Assembly (NCBI RefSeq): GCF_000718635.1
Contig: NZ_JOBF01000003.1
Location: 558,001 to 622,000 of the forward strand
Source: Streptomyces varsoviensis
GTDB taxonomy: Bacteria; Actinomycetota; Actinomycetes; Streptomycetales; Streptomycetaceae
DNA: 64,000 bases
Direction: 5' to 3'
Shown: piece by piece, positions 7,712-16,919 of the stretch
Layout of the letters: every line of letters begins with the position of its first letter
Numbering within the stretch: position 1 is the stretch's first letter
Made by a program: the position numbers and the translations under genes
Notes under the pieces: generated by a model
Told to the model about the DNA's origin: nothing
Seen by the model: only the letters and a program-made list of their open reading frames with translations
Database searches by the model: none

Positions 7712-9640
7712 CTACTTGTTGACCACCGTCAGCGGCAACAGCTTCTTGCCCGTCGGGCCGATCTGGATCTCCGTGTCCATCTGCGGGCACACCCCGCAGT
7801 CGAAGCAGGGCGTCCAGCGGCAGTCGTCGACCTCGGTCTCGTCGAGGGCGTCCTGCCAGTCCTCCCAGAGCCAGTCCTTGTCGAGGCCGGAGTCGAGGTG
7901 GTCCCAGGGGAGGACTTCCTCGTAGGAGCGCTCGCGGGTGGTGTACCAGGCGACGTCGACGCCGTGGTCGGGGAGGGTCTTGTCGGCGGCGATCATCCAG
8001 CGGTCGTAGCTGAAGTGCTCGCGCCAGCCGTCGAAGCGGCCGCCGCTCTCGTAGACGGCGCGGATGACGTCGCCGACGCGGCGGTCGCCGCGGGAGAGGA
8101 GGCCCTCGACGATGCCGGGCTTGCCGTCGTGGTAGCGGAAGCCGATGGAGCGGCCGTACTTCTTGTCGCCGCGGATCTTGTCGCGGAGCTTCGCCAGCCG
8201 GGCGTCGGTCTCCTCGGCGGAGAGCTGCGGGGCCCACTGGAAGGGCGTGTGCGGCTTGGGGACGAAGCCGCCGATGGAGACGGTGCAGCGGATGTCGTTC
8301 TGGCCGGAGACCTTGCGGCCCTCGGCGATGACGTTGACGGCCATGTCGCCGATCTGGAGAACGTCGTCGTCCGTCTCGGTGGGCAGGCCGCACATGAAGT
8401 ACAGCTTCACCTGGCGCCAGCCGTTGCCGTACGCCGTCGAGACGGTCCGGATCAGGTCCTCCTCCGAGACCATCTTGTTGATGACCTTGCGGATGCGCTC
8501 CGAGCCGCCCTCGGGCGCGAACGTCAGTCCGGACCGGCGGCCGTTGCGGGTCAGTTCGTTGGCGAGGTCGATGTTGAACGCGTCGACGCGGGTGGACGGC
8601 AGCGACAGGCCGACCTTGTCCTCCGTGTAGCGGTCCGCGAGGCCCTTGGCGATGTCGCCGATCTCGGTGTGGTCGGCGGAGGACAGCGAGAGCAGGCCGA
8701 CCTCCTCGAAGCCGGTCGCCTTGAGGCCCTTGTCCACCATCTCGCCGATGCCGGTGATCGACCGCTCCCGCACCGGGCGCGTGATCATGCCCGCCTGGCA
8801 GAACCGGCAGCCCCGGGTGCAGCCGCGGAAGATCTCCACGGACATCCGCTCGTGCACGGTCTCCGCGAGCGGGACCAGCGGCTGCTTCGGGTACGGCCAC
8901 TCGTCGAGGTCCATGACGGTGTGCTTGGACACCCGCCACGGCACGCCCGAGCGGTTGGGCACGACGCGCGCGATCCGGCCGTCGGCCAGGTACTCGACGT
9001 CGTAGAAGCGGGGTACGTACACGCTGCCGGTGCGCGCGAGGCGCAGCAGCACCTCGTCCCGGCCGCCGGGGCGGCCCTCCGCCTTCCAGTCCCGGATGAT
9101 GTCGGTGATCTCCAGGACCGCCTGCTCGCCGTCGCCGACGACCGCGCAGTCGATGAAGTCGGCGATGGGCTCGGGGTTGAAGGCGGCGTGGCCGCCGGCG
9201 AGCACGATGGGGTGCTCGACCGTGCGGTCCTTGGACTCCATGGGGATGCCCGCGAGGTCCAGGGCCGCGAGCATGTTGGTGTAGCCCAGCTCGGTGGAGA
9301 AGGACAGCCCGAAGACGTCGAAGGCGCCGACGGGCCGGTGCGCGTCCACCGTGAACTGCGGGACCTTGTGCTCGCGCATCAGCTCTTCGAGGTCCGGCCA
9401 GACGCTGTACGTGCGCTCGGCCAGGACGTCCGGGCGCTCGTTGAGCACCTCGTAGAGGATCATGACGCCCTGGTTGGGCAGCCCCACCTCGTACGCGTCG
9501 GGGTACATGAGCGCCCAGCGGACAGCGCAGGCGTCCCAGTCCTTGACGGTGGAGTTCAGCTCACCGCCGACGTACTGAATGGGCTTCTGCACATGCGGGA
9601 GCAGAGCTTCGAGCTGTGGGAAGACCGAATCGACAGACAT
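7712..9640 (-). CDS. TIGR03960 family B12-binding radical SAM protein
   Basis: 642-residue protein with an N-terminal B12-binding-like Rossmann region (about 40-190, including MYPDAYEVGLPNQG and AGGHAAFNPEP) and a radical SAM core with the CX3CX2C cluster motif at Cys274, Cys278 and Cys281 (GCTRGCRFC). A C-terminal cysteine group CFDCGVC near 615 probably binds zinc or an extra cluster. The family co-occurs with TIGR03936 and ribosomal protein L21 genes, and its reaction is not established. ATG start with AGGAAAG about 8 bp upstream. It is convergent with the methyltransferase, and the two stop codons are under 30 bp apart. Confidence 0.95.
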   Translation of the reverse strand: MSVDSVFPQLEALLPHVQKPIQYVGGELNSTVKDWDACAVRWALMYPDAYEVGLPNQGVMILYEVLNERPDVLAERTYSVWPDLEELMREHKVPQFTVDAHRPVGAFDVFGLSFSTELGYTNMLAALDLAGIPMESKDRTVEHPIVLAGGHAAFNPEPIADFIDCAVVGDGEQAVLEITDIIRDWKAEGRPGGRDEVLLRLARTGSVYVPRFYDVEYLADGRIARVVPNRSGVPWRVSKHTVMDLDEWPYPKQPLVPLAETVHERMSVEIFRGCTRGCRFCQAGMITRPVRERSITGIGEMVDKGLKATGFEEVGLLSLSSADHTEIGDIAKGLADRYTEDKVGLSLPSTRVDAFNIDLANELTRNGRRSGLTFAPEGGSERIRKVINKMVSEEDLIRTVSTAYGNGWRQVKLYFMCGLPTETDDDVLQIGDMAVNVIAEGRKVSGQNDIRCTVSIGGFVPKPHTPFQWAPQLSAEETDARLAKLRDKIRGDKKYGRSIGFRYHDGKPGIVEGLLSRGDRRVGDVIRAVYESGGRFDGWREHFSYDRWMIAADKTLPDHGVDVAWYTTRERSYEEVLPWDHLDSGLDKDWLWEDWQDALDETEVDDCRWTPCFDCGVCPQMDTEIQIGPTGKKLLPLTVVNK

Positions 9641-9746
9641 CGAGAACTTTCCTGAGCTGGCTGGGGGGCGACTCTCTAGCGTAACGCGCCCGGAGCGGCC
9701 CGTCGCACGCCGTTCGGCCGATCCCGGACCGCCCCGATATGTCCGT

Positions 9747-11450
9747 TCATCGCGCGAAGTCCGCCCTCGGCGCGTCCGCGCCCGACGCCATGGCCTCGGC
9801 CTCCTCCTCCGTGAGCCAGCGGGGCACGCGCGGCCGGGGCGGCGGGGGCTCGCCCTTGAGGGCCGCGATCCGCTCCGGCAGCAGCCGCGTCCCGTTGCGC
9901 ATCAGCCCCTCCTCGCACTCCGCCGCCGCCCGCTCCTCGCGCCCGTACAGCACCCCGTAGGTGAACGCGCTCTCCCCCGCGTCCTGCGCGTGCGCGGCCA
10001 GCTCGCGCAAGGCGAGCCGCGCCATGACGCTGTCCTGGTGCTCGCCGAGCAGTCCCTGGAGCGCCTTGGCGTGCGCGGTGATCCGCTCGGCCGGTTCGCC
10101 CAGCGCGGGGGCCGCCGCCTCCGCCGCGTACCGCGTGCGCTTCGCCGACTTGCGGGCCTCGTGCATGGCGGCGTCGCGCCGGGGGCCCGCCGGCGCCTCC
10201 AGGGCCTCGGAGATCTGCCGGCCCAGCCGCTCGTAGTCCCGCAGTACGGCCGTGACCAGCGCGTTCTTCGGCTGCTTCGGGCGCAGCGGCGGGTCGGCGA
10301 CGAGCGCGTCGAGGGTGTCGAGGAGCGTGAGGTAGCGCTCGCCGTCGAGCACGGCGAGCAGCCGCCGCCGTGAGCCGTGGCGGCGCGCCCGCGACCAGGT
10401 GCGCAGCCGGGCGCGGACCGGGCCCGCGCGCAGTTCGCCCGGCAGCTTGCCGAGCGCGGCGGTCAGCCGGTCCGTGAGCACTTCCCGGTCCCGGTCGACG
10501 CCCAACTCGCCTGCCAGCCAGCGCAGTTCCGCCCCGATGGGGTCGGTGACCGTCCGGTCGAGTACCTTCCCGTACGAGCGCAGCGCGCTGCGGGTGCGCC
10601 GCGTCGCCACCCGCATCTGGTGCACGGAGTCGGGCCGGTCGCGGCGTACGTCCGGGTCGAGCCGGACGATGGCGAGGACCTGGAGCCAGATGTAGACGAG
10701 GACGTAGTCGGGGGCGGTCCACGCGGCGTGCGGCCCGCCCGACGGCCCGTCCGACGGGCGCCCCGTCAGGAGGCCCGCCGACGGGAGGCCCGGCCCGCTG
10801 CCCTCCTCTGTCTTCGCCGCCCCCGGCTCGGTCTTCTCATGCTCCGGCTCCGTCTCCCGCAGCCCCCGCGCCAGCTTCGAATCGTCCGCCGCCCGCCGCA
10901 GCCCCGCCTTGAGGAGCTTCTTCTCCACGGCGTCGAGCAGCGCCTCGTCGCCCCGCTCGGCCAGCTCCACCTCGACCTCGGACCACCGCACGCTCCGTTC
11001 GCCGCTCCCGGCGTCCAGCCGCCGCGCCAGGACGGCGTCGACGGCGACCTCCGCGAGGTGCCGGCCCTCGCCGTCGAGCAGCCGGTGCACGCCCCGGCGG
11101 GTGCGCAGCCGCAGCAGCGGTACGAGGGCGGCGGTCCGTACCCGCGACCGTACGAGCGCGGCGAGCGCGCCCGGCACGGCGTCGGCGAGCGGGGCGCGGA
11201 CCTCGTCGCGTACGCCGGGGGCGACCGGCAGCTTGAGGTGCCAGCCGGCGTCGTCGCCGCCGGTGCGCCGCCGCAGGGTGATGCCCGCGGCGGCCAGCCG
11301 GCGGTCCGCGGTGTCGTAGTAGACGGCGTCGAGTTCGACGACGCCCTCGTCGGCCACGGTCGCGACCCGGCGCACGCCGGTCAACGAGGGCAGCCGGGGC
11401 GTACCGGCCGCTTCGTACTTCCGCTCGCACTCCCGCACGGTGTCCGCCAT
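9747..11450 (-). CDS. CYTH and CHAD domain-containing protein
   Basis: 567 residues. The N-terminal half is a CYTH (triphosphate tunnel metalloenzyme) domain: ExExK-like ECERKYEA at 7-14, later YYDTADRRLAAAGITLRRR and HLKLPV, consistent with a Mg2+-dependent triphosphatase binding polyphosphate-like substrates. The C-terminal half is a CHAD alpha-helical domain rich in conserved His and Arg (VHQMRVATRRTRSALR, HEARKSAKRTRYAAEA), a module that binds inorganic polyphosphate. The two are joined by an acidic/Pro-rich linker (about 195-245). Together they suggest polyphosphate or tripolyphosphate metabolism; substrate is inferred from family. The ATG has no good ribosome binding site but a TACATT box 7 bp upstream, so the mRNA may be leaderless. 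Confidence 0.93.
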   Translation of the reverse strand: MADTVRECERKYEAAGTPRLPSLTGVRRVATVADEGVVELDAVYYDTADRRLAAAGITLRRRTGGDDAGWHLKLPVAPGVRDEVRAPLADAVPGALAALVRSRVRTAALVPLLRLRTRRGVHRLLDGEGRHLAEVAVDAVLARRLDAGSGERSVRWSEVEVELAERGDEALLDAVEKKLLKAGLRRAADDSKLARGLRETEPEHEKTEPGAAKTEEGSGPGLPSAGLLTGRPSDGPSGGPHAAWTAPDYVLVYIWLQVLAIVRLDPDVRRDRPDSVHQMRVATRRTRSALRSYGKVLDRTVTDPIGAELRWLAGELGVDRDREVLTDRLTAALGKLPGELRAGPVRARLRTWSRARRHGSRRRLLAVLDGERYLTLLDTLDALVADPPLRPKQPKNALVTAVLRDYERLGRQISEALEAPAGPRRDAAMHEARKSAKRTRYAAEAAAPALGEPAERITAHAKALQGLLGEHQDSVMARLALRELAAHAQDAGESAFTYGVLYGREERAAAECEEGLMRNGTRLLPERIAALKGEPPPPRPRVPRWLTEEEAEAMASGADAPRADFAR

Positions 11451-11463
11451 GGGCCGGAATGTA
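11448..11463 (-). promoter_or_regulatory. Candidate -10 box for a leaderless start
   Basis: Read on the minus strand, TACATT (11463-11458) is followed by 7 bases and then the ATG of the CYTH-CHAD gene. That spacing would place transcription initiation at or next to the start codon. No matching -35 was identified. Confidence 0.35.
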
Positions 11464-11519
11464 GTCCGGGGGCGGGGTTCTGGGCAGTACCCGCGCGGGC
11501 TCGGAGCCGGCCCGGCGGC

Positions 11520-12557
11520 TCACTCCTCGCGCGGGCGCTCCACCGGCAGGGAGCCGACGGGGCAGCCGGCCACCCCCGCGGTATCCCGGGTGATGGCCTC
11601 GACGTTCTCGGCGGCCTTCCGGGGGTCGGTCGTCCAGAGCGTGTAGAAGTCGAACGGGCAGTCCGCGACGCCCGCCGCGCCCTCCCCCGCGTCGTGGAGC
11701 GCGGAGTAGCCGCGGTGCAGCAGCTTGTAGAGGTGGTTCTGGGACTGGTCGTGGGCGCGGGCGTCGCGGATGGCGGAGACGGAGAGCTGCGCGTACTGGA
11801 CGCCGTACTCCTCCTCGCCCGTCTCGCCGAGCGTACGGCCGTCGAACCCGACGATCGAGGAGTGCCCGAAGTAGGAGTACACGCCGTCGAACCCGGCGGC
11901 GTTGGCGACGGCGACGTAGCAGTTGTTCGCCCAGGCCATCGCCTTGGCCATCATGATCTGCTGGTCCTTGGCGGGGTACATGTAGCCCTGGCAGCGCACG
12001 ATCAGCTCGGCGCCCTTCATGGCGCAGTCCCGCCAGATCTCCGGGTAGTTGCCGTCGTCGCAGATGATCAGCGAGATCCGCAGCCCCTTGGGGCCCTCGG
12101 AGACGAAGGTGGCATCCCCCGGGTACCAGTGCTCGACCGGGCACCACGGCAGGATCTTGCGGTACTTCTGGACGATCTCGCCGCGGTCGTCGATGAGGAC
12201 GAGCGTGTTGTACGGGGGCTTGCGGGGGTGGTCCTCGTGGCGCTCGCCGGTGAGCGAGAAGACGCCCCAGGTGCCCGCCTCGCGGCAGGCCGCGGCGAAG
12301 ACGGCGGTCTCCTCGCCCGGCACGGTGGCGGCGGTCGCGTACATCTCGTCGGTGTCGTACATGATCCCCTGGGTGGAGTACTCCGGGAACACCACGAGGT
12401 CCATGCCGGGCAGGCCCCTCTTCATGCCCACCACCATCTCCGCGATCCGGCGGGCGTTCTCCAGGACCTCGGCGCGGGTGTGCAGGCGGGGCATCTTGTA
12501 GTTGACCACCGCGACACCGACGGTGTCCGGGCTGGATGAGATGTCACCGTGACGCAT
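11520..12557 (-). CDS. amiE: Aliphatic amidase
   Basis: Nitrilase-superfamily enzyme hydrolysing short aliphatic amides to acid and ammonia. The catalytic Glu-Lys-Cys triad falls at Glu59 (VVFPEYS), Lys134 ([11 protein letters not shown]) and Cys166 ([12 protein letters not shown]), the same numbering as Pseudomonas AmiE, and the length (345 residues) matches that family; formamidase (AmiF) is the close alternative. The C-terminal part is also AmiE-like ([19 protein letters not shown]). ATG start with CAGGAGGAG about 5 bp upstream. It appears monocistronic, with no transporter or regulator alongside. Confidence 0.94.
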   Translation of the reverse strand: MRHGDISSSPDTVGVAVVNYKMPRLHTRAEVLENARRIAEMVVGMKRGLPGMDLVVFPEYSTQGIMYDTDEMYATAATVPGEETAVFAAACREAGTWGVFSLTGERHEDHPRKPPYNTLVLIDDRGEIVQKYRKILPWCPVEHWYPGDATFVSEGPKGLRISLIICDDGNYPEIWRDCAMKGAELIVRCQGYMYPAKDQQIMMAKAMAWANNCYVAVANAAGFDGVYSYFGHSSIVGFDGRTLGETGEEEYGVQYAQLSVSAIRDARAHDQSQNHLYKLLHRGYSALHDAGEGAAGVADCPFDFYTLWTTDPRKAAENVEAITRDTAGVAGCPVGSLPVERPREE

Positions 12558-12678
12558 CGTGCTCCTCCTGTGCGGTCGTCGGCCTACGGTCGTACGCCCT
12601 CAAGTCTCGCCCCGCCGCGCCCCGTTGTCAGGGCGTGGCGGGTGGGACGAGGGGGCGCGACGGCAGACGATCGCGTCG

Positions 12679-12758
12679 GCGGAGAGCGATCAGGCGGAGA
12701 GCGATCAGGCAGAGAGCGGCCAGGCGGAGAGCAGCGGTCAGGCGGAGAGCGGTCGCTG
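12679..12758. repeat. 15-bp tandem repeat across the rodA stop codon
   Basis: Five consecutive degenerate units of GCGGAGAGCGATCAG (starts 12679, 12694, 12709, 12724, 12742; the fourth is 18 bp). On the coding strand each carries CGCTCTCCGCC followed by TGA or TGG, so the end of rodA including its stop has been copied downstream several times. Confidence 0.9.
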
Positions 12759-13937
12759 CACCTTGATGGACTGGAGCAGCCCTATGGCGATCCAGGCGGC
12801 GAACATCGACGAGCCGCCGTAGGAGACGAAGGGCAGCGGCAGCCCCGTGACCGGCATGATGCCGAGCGTCATGCCGATGTTCTCGAACGCCTGGAACGCG
12901 AACCAGGCGATGATCCCGGCGGCGACGATCGTGCCGTACAGCTCGGTGGTCTCGCGGGCGATACGGCAGGCGCGCCACAGGACGACGCCGAGCAGCACGA
13001 TGATCAGGCCGGCTCCTATGAAGCCGAGTTCCTCGCCCGCGACGGAGTAGATGAAGTCGGTCTGCTGCTCGGGGACGAACTGGCCGGTGGTCTGGGAGCC
13101 GTGGAAGAGGCCGGAGCCGGTGAGGCGGCCGGAGCCGATGGCGATACGGGCCTGGTTGGTGTTGTAGCCGACGCCGGCCGGGTCGAGGGCGGGGTTGGCG
13201 AAGGCCGCGAAGCGGTTGATCTGGTACTCGTCGAGGACGCCGAGCTGCCAGATCAGGACGCACCCCGCGATGCCCGCGCCGATCAGCCCGGCGATCCAGC
13301 GGTTGGAGGCGCCGGAGGCGAGCAGCGCGGCGAGGACGATCACGACGAGCACCATGACCGAGCCGAGGTCCGGCATCAGCAGGATGATGAGGATCGGCAG
13401 CGCGGCGAGGCCCAGGGCCTGGAGGACCGTGCGGTGGTCGGGGTAGGGGCGGTCCCCGGCGTCGACCTTGGCGGCCAGCAGCATGGCCATGCCGAGGGTG
13501 ATCGTGATCTTGATGAACTCGGAGGGCTGGATGGAGAAGCCCGCGGGGAGCTGGATCCAGGAGCGCGCGCCGTTGATGGTGGCGCCCAGCGGGGTGAGGA
13601 CGGCGGCGGTGAGGAGCACCGAGACGCCGTACAGGATGGGGACGGCGCCGCGCAGGGTGCGGTGGCCGAGCCAGACCGTGCCGACGGCGAGGGCGATCCC
13701 TATGCCGATGTTGAGGACGTTGCGGAGCAGGAAGTAGTAGGGGTCGCCGTGGTTGAGCTCGGTGCGGCCGCGGGTGGCGGAGTAGACGAGCAGGGTGCTC
13801 AGCGCGGACAGCGCGAGGGCGGCCAGCAGCATGAGCCAGTCGAGGCGGCGCACGATGGAGTCGCGCGCGGTGAGCTTGCGCCAGGCGGAGCGCTCGGGGG
13901 CGTAGCGGCTGATGGAGAAGTTGGGGGAGGTGGTCAT
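12738..13937 (-). CDS. rodA: Peptidoglycan glycosyltransferase RodA (SEDS family)
   Basis: 399-residue polytopic SEDS protein that polymerises lipid II into glycan strands together with a class B PBP. Family hallmarks: FSIQPSEFIKI, the NQARIAIGSGRLTGSGLFHG segment and the C-terminal GLPLPFVSYGGSSMFA motif; about ten hydrophobic segments. Its ATG overlaps the stop of mrdA by four bases (ATGA), so the pair is translationally coupled. In Streptomyces this gene (sfr) belongs to the mre cluster needed for spore-wall synthesis. The C-terminus lies in a tandem repeat that continues past the stop. Confidence 0.97.
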   Translation of the reverse strand: MTTSPNFSISRYAPERSAWRKLTARDSIVRRLDWLMLLAALALSALSTLLVYSATRGRTELNHGDPYYFLLRNVLNIGIGIALAVGTVWLGHRTLRGAVPILYGVSVLLTAAVLTPLGATINGARSWIQLPAGFSIQPSEFIKITITLGMAMLLAAKVDAGDRPYPDHRTVLQALGLAALPILIILLMPDLGSVMVLVVIVLAALLASGASNRWIAGLIGAGIAGCVLIWQLGVLDEYQINRFAAFANPALDPAGVGYNTNQARIAIGSGRLTGSGLFHGSQTTGQFVPEQQTDFIYSVAGEELGFIGAGLIIVLLGVVLWRACRIARETTELYGTIVAAGIIAWFAFQAFENIGMTLGIMPVTGLPLPFVSYGGSSMFAAWIAIGLLQSIKVQRPLSA

Positions 13938-16045
13938 GGCTTCCGCCTCCCGGCGCCGATGGGCTGGGCCTCGATGGAGCCGTCGCTCTCGATCTTGGGG
14001 AGCTTCGCCTCGGGGCGCGGCAGGAGCGCCTTCTTCTCGTCGATGTGACCCTTGTCGTCGACTCCGTAGAGGGCGTCGTAGATCTTGCGTACGGCGGGCC
14101 CGGAGGCGCCGGAGCCGGTGCCGCCCTGGGAGATGGTCATGACGACCGTGTAGTCCTTGGTGTACGTCGTGAACCAGGAGGTGGTCTGCTTGCCGTAGAC
14201 CTCCGCGGTACCGGTCTTGGCGTGCATCGGGATCTGCTTCTGCGGCCAGCCCTGGAACCGCCAGGCGGCGCTGCCGCGGGTGGCGACGCCCGCGAGCGCC
14301 GAGTCGAGCTTGTCGCGGGTGTCGCCCTTGAACGGCAGCTTGCCGTGCGACTTGGGCGCGATCTCCTCGACGTGCTTGCCGTCGGGGCTGACGATGGCCT
14401 TGCCGACGGTGGGGTTGTAGAGGGTGCCGCCGTTGCTGATGGCGGAGTAGATGGTGGCCATCTGGATGGGGGTGACGAGCGTGTCGCCCTGGCCGATGGA
14501 GTAGTTGACGGAGTCACCGGCGCGCATCCGCATGCCGGATTCGCAGTTCTCCTTGGCGATCTTCCCGGCGTAGCTGTCGTCGTCCTTGCCCTGCCGGCAC
14601 CAGGAGTCCTTGTTGGCCTCCCAGTACTTCTTCTTCCACTGGCGGTCCGGGACCCGGCCGCTGACCTCGTTGGGGAGGTCGACGCCGGTCTCGTCGCCGA
14701 GGCCGAACTGGTGGGCGGTCTTGTAGAACCAGTCCTTGGGGTGCTTGGGGTTGTTGCCGCCGTCCTTCTGCCACTGGCGGTAGGCCAGGTCGTAGAAGAC
14801 GGTGTCGCAGGAGACCTCCAGGGCGCGGCCGAGGTCGATCGGCCCGTACCCCTTGGACTCGAAGTTCTTGAAGACCTCGTTGCCGATGCTGTACGAGCTG
14901 GAGCAGTCGTACTTGCCGTCGAAGTCGTATCCGGCGTTGACGGCGGCGGTCGCGGAGATGGCCTTGAAGACCGAGCCGGGGGCGGACTGGCCCTGGATGG
15001 CGCGGTTGAGCAGCGGGTAGTTGGAGTCCTTGCCGGTGAGCTGCTTGTAGTCCTTGCCGGAGATGCCGCCGACCCAGGCGTTGGGGTCGTAGGTGGGGTT
15101 GGAGGCCATGGCGACGACCCGGCCGGTCTTGGCCTCCATCACGACGACGGAGCCCGCGTCGGCCTTGTAGTTGCGGCCGGTGTTCTTGTCGAACTCCTTG
15201 CGGGCGTCCTTCATCGCCTGGTCCAGCTCCTTCTCCGCTATGGCCTGGACCCGGGCGTCGATGCTGGTGATGAGGTTGGAGCCGGGCTGCGACTTGTCGC
15301 TCTTGGCCTTGCCGATGACGCGGCCGAGGTTGTCGACCTCGTAGCGGGTGACGCCGGCGGTGCCGCGCAGCACGGAGTCGTACTGCCGCTCCAGTCCGGA
15401 GCGGCCGATCTGGTCGGAGCGCAGCAGCGGGGAGCGGGTGTTCTTGGCCTTGGTGATCTCGTCGTCGGTGACGGGCGAGAGGTAGCCGAGCACCTGGGCG
15501 GTGTTGGACTTGCCGGGGCCCGCGTAGCGGCGTACGGGCGTGGGTTCGGCGGTGATGCCGGGGAATTCCTCGGCGCGCTCGCGGATCTGGAGGGCCTGCT
15601 GGGTGGTGGCCTCGTCGGTGATGGGGATGGGCTGGTAGGGCGACCCGTTCCAGCAGGGGCGGGGCGTCTTGGCGTCGCAGAGCCGGACCTTGGCGGCGAC
15701 CTCGTCGGCCTTGAGGCCGAGGACGTCGGCGAGGCGGCCGAGGACGGCCTTGCCGCGGTCCTTCATCCGCATCAGTTGGGTGCGGTCGGCGGTGACGACG
15801 AGCCGGGTCTCGTTGTCGGCGAGCGGCACGCCGCGGGCGTCCAGTATCGAGCCGCGGGTGGCGGGGTCGACGACCTGCTGGATGTGGTTGCTGGCGGCTT
15901 CGGCGGTGTACTCGTCGCCGTTGCGGATCTGGAGGTACCAGAGGCGGCCGCCGAGGGTCAGCAGGAGGGAGAAGACCAGGATCTGGATGATGATGAGCCG
16001 GACGTTGACGCGGGAGGTCCGGCCGGTCTCCGGAATGTTGGTCAC
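13934..16045 (-). CDS. mrdA: Penicillin-binding protein 2 (class B transpeptidase)
   Basis: 703 residues: short cytoplasmic N-terminus, one membrane anchor (VRLIIIQILVFSLLLTLGGRLW), dimerisation domain, then a transpeptidase domain with SxxK in APGSVFKA, an SxD-type second motif (SCDT, as in other PBP2s) and KTGTAEVYG. Cross-links lateral-wall or spore-wall peptidoglycan as partner of RodA. The GTG start at 16045 has AGGAAGG 8 bp upstream and overlaps the stop of a 60-codon frame by GTGA. The reading frame stays open upstream to 16186 through repeats, but a start there is unsupported. Confidence 0.96.
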   Translation of the reverse strand: MTNIPETGRTSRVNVRLIIIQILVFSLLLTLGGRLWYLQIRNGDEYTAEAASNHIQQVVDPATRGSILDARGVPLADNETRLVVTADRTQLMRMKDRGKAVLGRLADVLGLKADEVAAKVRLCDAKTPRPCWNGSPYQPIPITDEATTQQALQIRERAEEFPGITAEPTPVRRYAGPGKSNTAQVLGYLSPVTDDEITKAKNTRSPLLRSDQIGRSGLERQYDSVLRGTAGVTRYEVDNLGRVIGKAKSDKSQPGSNLITSIDARVQAIAEKELDQAMKDARKEFDKNTGRNYKADAGSVVVMEAKTGRVVAMASNPTYDPNAWVGGISGKDYKQLTGKDSNYPLLNRAIQGQSAPGSVFKAISATAAVNAGYDFDGKYDCSSSYSIGNEVFKNFESKGYGPIDLGRALEVSCDTVFYDLAYRQWQKDGGNNPKHPKDWFYKTAHQFGLGDETGVDLPNEVSGRVPDRQWKKKYWEANKDSWCRQGKDDDSYAGKIAKENCESGMRMRAGDSVNYSIGQGDTLVTPIQMATIYSAISNGGTLYNPTVGKAIVSPDGKHVEEIAPKSHGKLPFKGDTRDKLDSALAGVATRGSAAWRFQGWPQKQIPMHAKTGTAEVYGKQTTSWFTTYTKDYTVVMTISQGGTGSGASGPAVRKIYDALYGVDDKGHIDEKKALLPRPEAKLPKIESDGSIEAQPIGAGRRKP

Positions 16046-16224
16046 GATGCCCCTTCCTGTCGCTGTCGCCGGCCGTGATCCTGGCCCTGGCCGTGGTCCT
16101 GACCCTGGTCGTGATGCGAGCGGGCGCGGTACGGGCCCGGAGCGCCGTACGAGTCCGTAGCGCGGTACGGGCCCGGAGCGCCGCACGGGCCTGCGGCGGC
16201 GGGCCGCGCCATGGGCGGCGTCAC
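16042..16224 (-). CDS. Small low-complexity frame between mreD and mrdA
   Basis: A 60-codon frame beginning GTG in a GTGA overlap with the mreD stop and ending in a GTGA overlap with the mrdA start, so ribosomes leaving mreD could translate it into mrdA. AAGGGGG lies about 10 bp upstream of its start. The product is Gly/Pro/Gln/His/Arg-rich with the repeats YGAPGPYRA and GQGQDHG, no membrane segment and no recognised domain. The DNA contains a 24-bp exact direct repeat (16124-16147 and 16160-16183, period 36). It may be a real peptide or only a repeat-expanded spacer that keeps translation coupled. Confidence 0.45.
   Translation of the reverse strand: MTPPMARPAAAGPCGAPGPYRATDSYGAPGPYRARSHHDQGQDHGQGQDHGRRQRQEGAS
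16124..16183. repeat. 36-bp period direct repeat in the mreD-mrdA junction
   Basis: GCGCGGTACGGGCCCGGAGC continues for 24 identical bases at 16124-16147 and again at 16160-16183. The period is a multiple of three, so the frames on either strand stay open. Hexameric CTGGCC/GTGGTC-like repeats flank it toward mrdA. Confidence 0.85.
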
Positions 16225-16916
16225 AGGCGCTTGACCCCCTTGAGCCGGCCCTGCTTGCCCTTCGCCGGCTTGCTGAGCAGCCCGCCGCGCTGGCCGCCGA
16301 TGGCTGTGCTCTTGCCGACCTTGCCGAGCTTGCTGCCGCGGCTCGCGCCGTACGAGGTCAGCCAGGTGTTGTCGCCGCCGGCGGAGCCCGCGGAGGTGTC
16401 GCCGGCGAGCGGGTCGTATTCGGTGCGGCGGGCCAGGGCCATGATCACCGGCACGGTGAAGGGGGCCAGCAGCACGTCGTAGAGGGCGGCGGTGAGCAGC
16501 AGGCGGGTGATGCCGACGTGGCGGGCGGCGGAGTCGCCGACGAGGGAACCGACGCCCGCGTACAGCAGGGTGGAGCCGATGGCGGCGGCGAGGACGACGA
16601 GCAGCGGGCCGGCGGCCGAGCGGAGCCGTCCGTTGTCGGGTTTGACCAGTCCGGCGAGGTAGCCGATCAGGCAGAGCACGAGGGCGTAGCGGCCGGCGGC
16701 GTGGTCGGCGGGGGGCGCGAGGTCGGCGAGGAGCCCGGCGCCGAAGCCGATGAGGCAGCCGGCGACGTGCCCGTAGACGAGCGCGAGGCTGACGACGACG
16801 AGCAGCAGCAGGTCGGGGACGGCGCCGGGCAGATGGAGGCGGGCCAGGACGCAGACCTGGACCACGAGGGCGACGACGACCAGGAGCGTGGCGAGCAGGG
16901 TCCGGTTGAGGCGCAT
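16221..16916 (-). CDS. mreD: Rod shape-determining protein MreD
   Basis: 231-residue integral membrane protein of the elongasome that links MreC to RodA/PBP2. Five to six hydrophobic segments fill the first about 165 residues (LLATLLVVVALVVQVCVLA; LLLLVVVSLALVYG; LVLCLIGYLAGLV and others); the C-terminus is a basic cytoplasmic tail. ATG start 3 bp after the mreC stop, so the two genes are contiguous. In Streptomyces the Mre complex acts mainly in spore-wall synthesis rather than hyphal tip growth. Confidence 0.95.
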   Translation of the reverse strand: MRLNRTLLATLLVVVALVVQVCVLARLHLPGAVPDLLLLVVVSLALVYGHVAGCLIGFGAGLLADLAPPADHAAGRYALVLCLIGYLAGLVKPDNGRLRSAAGPLLVVLAAAIGSTLLYAGVGSLVGDSAARHVGITRLLLTAALYDVLLAPFTVPVIMALARRTEYDPLAGDTSAGSAGGDNTWLTSYGASRGSKLGKVGKSTAIGGQRGGLLSKPAKGKQGRLKGVKRL

Positions 16917-16919
16917 CGG

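Noticed and set aside
12679..12758. Possible CRISPR-like array
   Set aside because: Units are contiguous with no spacers of constant length, only 15 bp long, and no cas genes are present. It is a tandem repeat.
13934..16186. PBP2 starting upstream at 16186
   Set aside because: The added 47 residues come from the 36-bp repeat and lack a binding site, whereas GTG 16045 has AGGAAGG at good spacing and the normal family N-terminus.
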